Assembly: GCA_015680685.1 (NCBI GenBank) | Contig: MNCI01003767.1 | Location: forward strand, 438,202-502,201 | DNA from: Gnetum montanum | Taxonomy: Eukaryota > Streptophyta > Gnetopsida > Gnetales > Gnetaceae | Direction of reading: 5' to 3' | Length of the DNA stretch: 64,000 nt | Shown here: positions 36,692 to 46,300 of the stretch, one piece after another | Position numbering within the stretch: the stretch's first letter is position 1 | Layout: every line of letters starts with the position of its first letter | The notes under the pieces: model-generated | The model's input: only the letters and a program-made list of their open reading frames with translations | Databases searched by the model: none | What the model was told of the DNA's origin: nothing | Program-made: the position numbers and the translations under genes

Positions 36692-37878
36692 GGGTGGAGG
36701 GGGGAAGGTCAGGGGATGTCGTGCCCCATGTGTGTGTGTGTAATAAAAATTCAAAGTACAAAAGAAAAGAAGTAATGTAGAGAGGAGAAACTCCAAATCA
36801 ATTAAAAGAAAAGACCTAATCAACAACAGGTTTCTATAGACCTAGGAACAAATATTTATTTTTCATTAGTTATTAAAGAATTTTTTGAAACTAATTTAAC
36901 TCAAATATTCCTTAAAGGTATATTTTGTTAAACATTAGTAAAAGAAAAGGATGGGATAATTGTTGAAATATTAGCAAAAGAAATCATCATAGGATCTACA
37001 ACATCTATAGAGAAAACTTTAATAGGATCTATAACATTTGTAGAAGAAACCTTATTAGTGTTTGTAGTATCTTGGTGCTAATGTGCTTATATAGCCTTTT
37101 TCACAACATAAAAAGACACGCATTAAACCTATGACCCTCTCGATTACATTAGTGACATAACTTTGGAATATTGTAATAAACACCCTCTACACATAATCAA
37201 TTCCATTAATATGCAAAAAAATTTCTCAGAGAATCAAAATCCACCTCAATCATATATCGAATTATAAGAAAACTACTAGTTGTAAACAAGGTTTCAAAAT
37301 GCTTGATGGGCCCAATGCGAGGGATAATATCCTTTTCAACCTTTTTAAAAATCAATGGAAGATTCAACAATTCAATAAAATAATGAACCCTTCAAAATTC
37401 AAGAGATGTTGGATTAAAAGAGGAAGTCCAGTTTTAAATAATCAATAAAACATGTTAATGATTAAAAAACTATTGGCACATTTCTACCATTCCATGGAGC
37501 AACAATTTGTTAAGGAAAATTAAGTTCAAAATTTTATTTTAAAATTTAAGAGTCAAAAGGATACTCGCAGTAGCAATGAAGAATACCAAGAAGAATACCA
37601 AGAAAGTGAAGCAGAAAAGAAGGAAAATGATGATTATAAAGAGCATGGTAAATATAAGCCTCGTGATGTAAAGAGACAACTAGTGGATTTGGTTTCATTG
37701 GAATTGAAGGTTGCTGCTAGGATTGGCCCAAATGTTTGTAGATTCATCTATTTTGACAATGCACAAGTGGCTTTTCTAATGCATTACAGCGTGTGTTGAG
37801 AGCCGAGGAGACCGGCAAGGAAAGGATTCTGATCACAACTAGGGACTGGATTCTCTGATCACAACTAGGGACTTGGAA

Positions 37879-38193
37879 TCCACATGGGAAGAATGAAAAG
37901 ATGTGTTGACAGAAGACTTTATGCATAATTATTTCATGACGGCTTCTGAGAAAACTTCGCAGGAATCACAGGAGATTAAAGAGATTATAAGATTAGTCAT
38001 GGACAAGGGTGTCCGACCATTATTCCAGCAAATTTTCCACTACTTTGAACAAGTTGACTGCAATGTGCGAGGAAATACAAGTTGGTTAGTGTTATCGGGT
38101 AAATATATTTTTGATGTGCAAGCATCATCCCCACATACTGCACTGCAATATCTACTCAGTCAATGTGTATCTTTGGAAGGGGATGGCAAGTGA
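37879..38193 (+). pseudogene. unrecognised protein fragment
   Basis: Open for about 96 codons to TGA at 38191-38193, with sensible composition (IKEIIRLVMDKGVRPLFQQI, then a Phe/Tyr-rich stretch). The preceding stretch 37560-37790 is also open and charged (EYQEEYQESEAEKKEN), but a stop and a duplicated GATCACAACTAGGGACT (37829-37875) separate them. I do not recognise either. It is more likely a captured gene piece than a working gene. Confidence 0.35.
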
Positions 38194-38349
38194 CAAAGCA
38201 TGGCGAGGATCATGGCAAAGGATTCGCGTAGCAAGAATGTATAGATGCTCTGCAACTTATCTGTCATTGTTTTTAGAATGATTTTATACTCTACAACCTG
38301 CATGTGCCTGGAATCGAGGACATGCAATAATTGTTTGAAGAGCATATCT

Positions 38350-38990
38350 TTTTGAATTCTGTAGGACAGAGGATTGCTCTATGTAACAGATGGTGGCATT
38401 GCTGCTCGGTCTCATGGCCGTGGCACTGTGGCCTACGACCGCTGTGTGTACCAGTCCAGGGCCTCATATTTCGTTGCTCCCATGAGGGACGCCAGCGCAA
38501 GCCGATGTGGCTTCGGGGGATTTGCAGGGACAGTAAGCAAAGGTGCACTGGCCACAACCAGTCACAAGAGTTATAGAGACGACATTAGTTGCGGTGCTTG
38601 CGACCAGATTCGATGTACAGACAAAAGCGCATGCAGTAGAAGCTGGGTTAAAGTTATGACCACAGATTTCACAGATAATAACTAGACCAACTTCATGCTG
38701 GAGCCCGGAAGCTTCGAAGGAATGGCACATGCCGGCAACGCCATGCAGCTACTCATGAAAAAGAGCCATGGAATGCCAACGTATTCCATGCAAATTTCCA
38801 GGATTGAACATGAGCACGAGAATTGACATTCAAACGGTGGAAACGGCAGCGGTAGGTTCTTCCAATTGGCAAGCTCTGAGCAGAATCAATGGCAAAGCCG
38901 TCTCGTCTGGGCCATCACAAATTCTCCAACAACAGGGCCTCTGTGTCTGCGTCTGCTCGTCACCAGTAGGATAGGATGGCAGCTAGCGAC
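38350..38990 (+). pseudogene. expansin-like (EXLA/EXLB-type) pseudogene fragment
   Basis: The plus strand from about 38374 reads YDRCVYQSRASYF, then SCGACDQIRC, then a TTDFTDNN.TNFM region (TAG at 38683-38685 inside it), the first expansin domain with its paired cysteines. After a frameshift near 38740-38770 the C-terminal part gives RIPCKFPG and VGSSNWQALSRINGKAVSSG (38780-38930). Expansin-like proteins are secreted wall proteins. The N-terminal signal region is not readable, the frame is broken, and no intron interrupts about 600 bp, which would fit a copy made from mRNA. It cannot make a working protein. Confidence 0.7.
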
Positions 38991-39075
38991 TTGAAGATGA
39001 TGAAGCAGAAACAGTGCCGGAGTTGCTGCAGAGTGGACTGGGGCTGCGTGGTGTAGGCCTGCATGGCCCTGAAAA

Positions 39076-39405
39076 TTGCTGCATAGCTTGCAACATTTCT
39101 TGTCTTATTTTATTTTGCCCGACAAGGATTACAGGGTTTTAACGCAAGTGACAAGTGTAGAGTGGCAACAGCAGGCGGAGGAGGAACATGAACATGGACA
39201 TTTTCCAGGAAAGGTAGGGTTTTTATTCAAAAAGGTCATGAATCTAACTCTGGCCAAGAAGGCATTTCTGCAAGGCCGCGAGAAGAAGAAGAGTGCTCTT
39301 GTTGAAGCAGAACCACTCGACTACAGCAACGACAATGACGGAAACCAGAATAAAGATATTTGCTGCCCCATTTTAGAAGAAATGTATATATATGTTATGA
39401 TTTAA
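39076..39405 (+). pseudogene. unrecognised charged protein fragment
   Basis: Open for about 109 codons. The part from 39170 is rich in Glu, His and Lys (EEEHEHGHFPGK; FLQGREKKKSALVEAEP) and looks protein-coding in composition. It lies 100 bp after the expansin-like piece in the same insertion. Not identified. Confidence 0.3.
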
Positions 39406-40776
39406 GAAAAGGAGGGATTTATGGACATTTGGCAAATATAATTTTATTTTTTATAGGAGTTGAAACTTCCGATAGAAGTCATAACTTCCTATGGTAGTTA
39501 TAACTAAATATTTGTAACTAATTTTAATTTCCCATGATGTTGTAATTACCAAAAAGACATTTGCTAACTATGACTTGAATTTCTCTAATAACCTTTTATA
39601 GAAGTTATAACTTCTTATGGTGGTTATGAGTAAATTCCCTGGATATTTGTAACTCACCTTAATCTCTTATGATGATTGTAGCTACCTAGAAGCCACTATA
39701 AAAAATTTAGAAGAAAGATTGAAGATTACTTGTAAGAATGGCTAGTTAATTGCATCATGAATTTAGTTGCTTTGTTTAAATCCTATAAGTTCTTTTCTTT
39801 TCATTTTGTCTTAGTTGCTTAATGGTTTAGATAGTATTGTGCTTGGTATTTATTTTTGGGATTTTTTGATTACTCTTATAGCTCTATTTTTGCCTGACTT
39901 TGCCATATAAGAGCTTATGTTGTCTTTTGAAAAGCATCTTGAGCAATTTAATAGTAATGTCTATATGAAATTGCCTATTTGAGTCTATAGGGTTTAGAAA
40001 ATCTAGCTGACTTAGAATAGCTTCAATTTTTAAAGTCTTTTCCTTGTTGTTTTAATCTTGAAAGTGTTTAATCTCTTCTAATAGCTCTATTATTTGCGAT
40101 TATTGACAACTTTGTAACTAGCCAAATAATAGCTTGCATCTTATCATTTACAACGCATTTTGGTAGTTTAATAACGTGTCTTTTATGAGATTGCTTGTTG
40201 AGCTCAAATGATTTTAACAATTTGTAACACTTTAGATTGAATTGGAATAACTTTATTTCGAAGTGTTTCCTTTGTTCAATTTATCTTGCTTAAATGTTTG
40301 AGATTTCAAAAATATATGTTTTTCTTTATTTTTTTCTTTTAAATTTCATTGAATCTCCCTCTATTTCTATTTTTCTTGTGGATCTTTCTCTATAAGGAAA
40401 ACTAGGAGTAGATTTCTGCAAAATTTTATTTAAGCATTTTGGTGAAATTTTATTTATTTCAAGCAACATACTATAGGGACTATATAGACTAAGTGACTTG
40501 ACAAAATAGGAATCTTTAATGACTCACAATATTCAACAAGGTTAGTTGAATTTTTATTATAATAACTAGTTAGAGTTTCATACACAAACCCAACCATTTC
40601 AACATTTATAACAACAAACACACATTTACACTTAATTTGCTCTATTACCACATAGTTTATTTGGATATATTTGGGTTTTGTTGTTGCCAAAGACCAACAA
40701 GCACTTAAACTCAAGTTTGAAGAAACACCTTTGTTTTTCGAAGGAAAACATTGGTGATCCCAAATAGTCGCAAAAC
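39406..40776. other. non-coding right part of the insertion
   Basis: AT-rich. It has a ~117-bp imperfect tandem duplication (GAAGTTATAACTTC-type block at about 39473 and 39601). No gene is seen. Confidence 0.4.
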
Positions 40777-41179
40777 AAAACTAATATCAAGGGCCTTAGA
40801 AACTATCATTGAATTAACAAATTCTACTAACAAAAATGAGTTTAATAGATGATGTGCATGGATAGCATCTAAACCTCAATATTCCAAGTCAAATTTAAAT
40901 GACTCAAAAAATTTGAGGAATGAGGTAAATAACATAGAATCTATACAAAAACATACATTGCAAAATTTCTTAAGTAATCAATTCATATAAATCATCAAAC
41001 AATTTGTAGAATGGCAAAGAAGCATGGATCTAATTGAAGGATTACCTATTGAATTTGATCCATTGAAAAAATATAAGATTTGCTCAAAATATATATATGC
41101 CAAAAAAAATTAGATTTGCCTATTGTCATTATTAGATAGTTTTAGTAATTATTGAGGGATGAAAACACTACAAAAAACG

Positions 41180-41187
41180 TAAGAATG
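41180..41187. repeat. target-site duplication of the R1 insertion, right copy (TAAGAATG)
   Basis: Perfect match to 36684-36691; LINE ORF2 reading resumes immediately. Confidence 0.7.
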
Positions 41188-42250
41188 ATAACAATTGGTC
41201 TTCTAATAACTTTCTTCATTATCTTCTTTTTCCTTGGGCTCTTTTTATTTCTAGTTCTTCAATTCTTAAACAAATCTGGAAGACATTGTGCACACTTAGT
41301 TAATATTGAAATTATAATCATATTATAGTTTCAAAAGATATGCTTCAACAAGTTAGCCCATGATGGCTTCCTTTTAAGGAAAGAGCTTGGGCTACTAATG
41401 CATCTAGATTATGTCCAACTTAGAGTACATTTGGTATCATTGCAGTTTCTTGTCTATGTATGCATGATAGATGGATTATATGAAATGAGCTTTCTAGCCT
41501 ATGTGATTTGAACAAGAAGATAAAAAAGAATTTTGAAAAATTAACTTGTAATCTCAAGAATTTATTTAAAGTTAACAACAATTTACATTAGACTTTTTCA
41601 GATAATTTTTAAAAGGATGACATATATGTTTTTCCTTTTAATTTGAAAGTTACATGTGAGATTATTACAAAATTTGATTTTATTTATAACAAAATTACAA
41701 GACTTCAAAAATACAATTATCATCATATTTTTGGATAAGGAAAATGAAAGATATTTGGAGAACTCATATTTTCTAAAATTCATATTTTTTATGGTGTCTT
41801 ATTCATCAAGGTCTTCCCATTGACACTTGTCTTCAACCTATGAGAAATGTTTCTCCTCAATGTCCTCTTTGTAAAAGTGAAGATTAATTTTCTCATATAT
41901 ATTTTTAATATCTTGTCACTTAGTGTATTTGGAAATGGATATCTAGAATTTATAACAACTTTCAACCAAGCATCAATGAAGTCATTTTTGGTGATCAACC
42001 TACTTTGTCTACATCATTTCCTTGCATTTGGAAATGTCTTTAATTCCTTATTCTCTACTCTATTTCAAAGCTTTGGTGTGTAGTTATTTTCCAATAATAA
42101 GAACATAACTATGACCTCTCTTTGGGAGTCAAATATCATATTATCAAAGATGCTTTTCAATTGCAACTTCTAGCAAAAAAGATCCGAGTGAAAGCTAAAC
42201 AATTAATTTGTTTTAAGTAGTATTAATTTCTTTTTGTTTTGGAGCCTTAA
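41188..42250 (+). pseudogene. LINE ORF2 C-terminus with zf-RVT-like domain
   Basis: The plus strand reads IWKTLCTLS (near 41272), then about 41760-41900 gives HIFYGVLFIKVF followed, in a second frame, by VSPQCPLCKSEDEFSHIY, the Cys-x2-Cys and His spacing of the zinc-binding domain at the end of plant LINE ORF2. Stops and shifts are present. Confidence 0.7.
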
Positions 42251-42349
42251 GGATGGGAAGCTTTAAGCTTTTGTTGACATTTGTTCTTTATTTCTAATTG
42301 ATATATTCTTTTTTTCTTTTGATAGAGCTTTCTTCTTCTCTTTACACAC

Positions 42350-42402
42350 AAAAAAAAAAAAAAAAAGAAAAAAAAGAAAAAAAAGAAAAAAAAAAGAAAA
42401 AA
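42350..42402 (+). repeat. A-rich 3' tail of the LINE
   Basis: An A run broken by single Gs, about 50 bp after the last ORF2-like sequence. It fits the 3' end of a target-primed insertion. Confidence 0.75.
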
Positions 42403-42439
42403 TCCTTTAATAAAAAGTAAAAACTCCTAAGGGTGCTTC

Positions 42440-42720
42440 TGAAAAAAGGCAAGGTTTGATTCTTTTTCTACATTAGAGGGGATATTTTTTAAGATTGGTT
42501 GTAAAGATGAAAATCTAAAAAATGCATTCCAAAACTGCTATGCTTTTTCTTTAGATTTTATCTTTGATGATTTAATGCACTTTGGATTTTAATATTATTA
42601 TTCATTTTTTAGTCCAACAACCCCCTCCCTCCAAATTTTTTACAAAAGAAATCAATTGTTCCAATTATAAATTATTAAAAAAAATTCATAAAAAGAATTT
42701 TAAAAGAAAAAATATATAAA
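42440..42720 (+). repeat. R1 fragment in opposite orientation
   Basis: The reverse complement of 42470-42560 reads GCATTTTTTAGATTTTCATC then TTACAACCAATCTT, matching 6387-6450. It lies right after the LINE tail. Confidence 0.45.
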
Positions 42721-42824
42721 AGGAAACAAGTCAAAGCACTTAAGTATAAATTATAAAAGCAAAAAATCCCTAAAAAGAATGCTGAAAGTGATAAGATAGA
42801 TTAAGGGGTCTGAAAGGATGTGAG

Positions 42825-42915
42825 GTTTCAATGAGGTGTTACCTTAGCAGCAAGACTCTTGATTTAGTAAAACTCTTAATTTGAAAGCTCCAAATCATAA
42901 GTTACATTCTAGTAT
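42825..42915 (+). repeat. tRNA-like SINE copy, upstream of TAP46
   Basis: CAATGAGGTGTTACCTTAGC, then AAGACTCTTGATTTAG, matching the family consensus. The B box is poorly kept. Confidence 0.5.
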
Positions 42916-43057
42916 ACAATGTCAAGTTAAAAAGTTGTATTTAAAGGCTATGAAAGTTCTTCCGGGGGTTCCAACACCCCCTTACGTGAGGTTTATTTAT
43001 TTTAACAAAAATTGTTGATAAGAATCAGCGTTGTCCATCAGCGATGCTGACACATAG

Positions 43058-43234
43058 CCCGGGCGCCGTATATAGCAATACCCTGGCGTGAATCTCTCAT
43101 TCTCGAAGTTGCGTTTGTTACTGTCTGGTATTTTCTAGAAACAACTTAGATGCTTGGTTTGTTACTGTTTTAGAGGAAACAAATTTGCTGTTGTGAAAAC
43201 ATTGCAGCGGAAAGAAAGAAACGAAATTGATGTC
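43058..43234 (+). promoter_or_regulatory. candidate core promoter and 5' UTR of TAP46
   Basis: CCCGGGCGCC (43058-43067) is followed by TATATAG (43069-43075), about 160 bp before the ATG. The spacing would allow a TATA-type start near 43100 and a 5' UTR of about 130 bases. A CTGTTTTAG at 43166-43174 could also be a splice acceptor of a 5' UTR intron. No transcript evidence is available to me. Confidence 0.35.
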
Positions 43235-43333
43235 ATGGCAGAACTTCAAAAGATGGAGGACATGACTCTTCCTGCCTTGTTCGAGCAGGCGCGGCAAATC
43301 CATTCTGTCGTAGAAGAGTTCTCTGCTGATCAG
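43235..43333 (+). CDS. TAP46: TAP46 exon 1 (residues 1-33)
   Basis: ATG in a GTCATGG context; donor CAG|GTGATG at 43334. Encodes MAELQKMEDMTLPALFEQAR and 13 more residues, ending in phase 0. Confidence 0.93.
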
Positions 43334-46300
43334 GTGATGCCTTGAATTTCCTTTGCAATTCAACAAGATTGTTTCTTAGAACTGTTATTAAATATGGTAT
43401 GTACTTTTGATTTACGTGTTTCATTTTCATAGTAATAGTATCCATGCCTAGGTATTTGTTGTACTCCAGTTTTTTCTAAAATTCTTCTGGTGGTGTGTTT
43501 AATTTCATGATTTGTATGTCGGTGTAGTTACAGCTTCATTGTATTTTAGGAATTAGTAGATCTATACTGGTGTTAATAATATCAACATGAGAAGAGTAAA
43601 AAGCTTATGATAACTGAAAAAAATGTTTTAGTCTGTATAAATTTGGTGGAAGTTCAGTGGACTTTGATGTCATTCTTTTACTTAGACAGAAATTTAACAA
43701 AAGAATTTTGACGTTTTATTAAAGCTTGGTGAGAACTTAATTAAGATTCCTCTGCAAAATCGGAGCTTGGGTGCAAGCCATTAAACAATAAACATATTTA
43801 AGTGTTGTTGATAGCAAATTTTTTTCATTAACAGTTATGATAAATTGTAGCAGCGTCACATCAATTTTACTGTGATGCCGACTTTTTCAGTTTTTATAGA
43901 AGCTTTCATTATTGATATGATACACTGTTTTATTTTATTTGATTTCCTCTAAAATTTGTAATATTTTAGTAAAGAAATTTAAAAATCGTACTCCAATAAT
44001 TGACAATGAGAGTTAGTGTGTGAAAGATAGTTGGTTCAGTGTAGATTACTCGTGTGTGGATTGGGAGGTCACGGGTCTGATTCCCACTGCAGACATAAAA
44101 CGGTCAAAAGCCAATTTTATTTTATTTTCTTTTTTTTTTAAGGAAAGATAATGAGAGTTAAGCTATAATAACAAAGGCCAAAAATAATAGCTACTCTTGC
44201 ACATGCTGTGAGCCACAACCAGCATCATGAGCTCAGGAGTCGTAGAGAGGTTATCAAGAAAAAACCAGTTCAGTAGCTGTACAGCTATACTTGTCTCAGT
44301 GCCATAAGCATTCTAAAGGCATGTACTCTGCTAGTACCTCATGTTGCCATATTGTTTGAACCAAACGAGCACAAAGAAGTTCAAGCCTACCCTACTAAAG
44401 ACATTTACTCTGTGTATCTTTTAGTGTTAGTTTTGAACCAACCAAGTTTGAGTTAGAAGTTAATATCTACTGCAGAGGAAAATGCCAACACGAAATTAAC
44501 ATCACCTACCTCTCTAGCTTTCACTAAATTTCATCAATTAATGCCTCCATCTGCTTATTCTCCTTCAGGAATTTGACATCCTCCTCTCCGTTTAGAGGTT
44601 AAACTTCCTATTGCTACAGCGGGGAGCTACCCTTCGCTTCAGACAGCAATAGATCCATGCTTATCAGCCTTTCCTTATTGTCAAGCTTTCAGTAGTGATT
44701 TAGCTCTCATTATTCTATATCACGTTTTGATTCCTGAGTTTTTTATAGCTACCATAATGGTAGTGAGCACAACAACTGCCTTGGAAGTTGGTGTCCACAT
44801 TTTGTTTTATCCTTCCCTGAAAACCAATCAAGCTTGCTTTTATGTTAGTTCAGATGTAAGCTCCAAAACAATCTCTTCATTGTAGGAATATTTGTTGATG
44901 GTATCCCTGATTGGATTCATCCATGTAGTGCTAGTTGGTGTTTTCAAAGCTTTTTTGGTGAATCCTATATCAGCAATGGGACTTTTGACTTAGAGTGGCT
45001 GCATTTGGGAATCCTAACAATAAATTACATTTCTATGTTGAATAGCAGTATGTAAACATTTTCTTTATTGAGCATCACAGCAATGCATTGTTATCTCAGC
45101 TGTCCTTTGTATAAATGTTGCTATTATTCCTTGCTAAGTCATGAGAATGATTGAGAAACATTCATTGTGAATGATTCTATTTTCAGTCACATAATCTATT
45201 TTTAACTAAATCTATTTTTAACTAAAACTGATACTGAAATTTTATTATGTCTATAGACCCTCTGGATCTATTGGATAGTAGAAAATACATGCTATGAGTT
45301 TTGAAAACATCATTAAGAAAATTACCAAGTGTTCTTGGTAGCATTTGGAACAAATCAACCAAATTTGCAACTGTAATATTCCATCAATGTTTAATGTGCC
45401 CAAACATAGTACCTTGCAGCAAAATGTCGTATTCATCTTAACATGCCAAGTTAATTGTCTAGCAAAGCATTAGCTGAAATTAACTATGTACAGAACTTAA
45501 ATAATCAATGAGATGGCTAAGAACATTGAAGACTTATCCTAGAGACTCCTTTCCTTCTGGGGCATTTAGAGATGTTTTCACATCAACTATCTTCAGTCCT
45601 TTGCAGAAGCCATCAATAGTATTTTACATGATGGTACCCAAATTTTTTGTTGATTATTTGTCATGTGTTTTCTTGAACCCTTTGTCTTGATCAACTTAAG
45701 TTCATCTGAGGTGGGTTCATTACTTGTGGAATTGTTAGTGTTGCCAGTTAATTTATTTGTTAATTGATTAGGCATGATTTGAATTGAAGAATCGGCAACT
45801 TTGCATTGGTTTCTTTTTAAACCGTTTTAATGAAGGACTAACGGTTCATTCATTTGGAACATCTTCTTGCAGGACAAGTTGAACAAGGCTTGTGATATGT
45901 TGCATCGTTGTCAGGCCATGATTGGCCAATTGGGATTATTTTCACCAAATGAAAGTAAAGACGATATTAATACAACTGATTTGAAATATCTTCTGGTATG
46001 TGCCAAAATTTCTTCTGGTCCATCCTTAAGATGCTCTCATTTTCTTCATAGGTTTTCATCTATGACAACTTAATGACATTGTTGATTTAATTCATATGCA
46101 GTTATATCATTAATGTTTTGGTAGATTGGTTTGTTTTAGACATCTAATTATGATGATAAATCATTTTAAAAATTAATTTCTTGTTTTACTGGGATAAACA
46201 TAAAAGTTTTACCTTATTGTGTTATATATTTGGTAAATTTTTTTTAAAATAACTAATGTAGCATCTATATAGTTTGTTAGTTTCCTTGCGAGGTTTCCCA

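Larger units (their letters stand above)
37466..40783. mobile_element. 3.3-kb insertion in R1 carrying host-gene fragments
   Basis: AAAACTA occurs at 37466-37472 and 40777-40783, and R1 sequence aligned to 7339-7400 continues exactly across these points. The insert holds three protein-like stretches (37560-37790, 37879-38193 and 39076-39405), which I do not recognise, plus an expansin-like pseudogene. Near 39400-39420 AAGAAAAGGAGGGATTTA could be a polypurine tract before an LTR-like stretch with a ~117-bp duplication. I cannot see matching LTRs, so the carrier type is open. Confidence 0.45.
36692..41179 (-). mobile_element. R1 repeat inserted in the LINE, itself interrupted
   Basis: An 8-bp duplication TAAGAATG brackets the insert. 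The two halves (36692-37472 and 40777-41179) together match 6255-7760. No LTRs or inverted ends are visible; the left end begins GGGTGGAGGGGGG and the right end is TACAAAAAAC. On the minus strand it carries the LINE ORF1-like remnant described for the other copy, so a truncated LINE is possible, but it lacks an A tail. The family is uncertain. Confidence 0.5.
8345..42402 (+). mobile_element. L1-type plant LINE, split by nested insertions
   Basis: Four plus-strand pieces form one non-LTR retrotransposon: ORF1 (about 8370-9212), the ORF2 endonuclease start and reverse transcriptase (33954-36691), the ORF2 C-terminus with its zinc-binding domain (41180-42250), and an A-rich tail (42350-42402). 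Joining 9212 to 33954 puts the end of ORF1 right before the ORF2 ATG at 33968, as expected for an uninterrupted element. Only about 4.7 kb of the 34-kb span is LINE. All coding parts carry stops, so it is dead. The 5' end is uncertain. Confidence 0.75.

Noticed and set aside
38350-38990. A working expansin-like gene
   Set aside because: In-frame TAG, a frameshift, no readable signal peptide and location inside a nested insertion.
41166-41179. Terminal CACTACAAAAAA as the end of a CACTA DNA transposon
   Set aside because: No inverted partner TAGTG end is visible at 36692 and the target duplication is 8 bp, not the 3 bp of CACTA elements.
43154-43234. Longer N-terminus of TAP46 from a TTG at 43154
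   Set aside because: No ATG supports it, the added residues (VCYCFRGNKFAVV) do not look like TAP46, and ATG 43235 gives the expected N-terminus.
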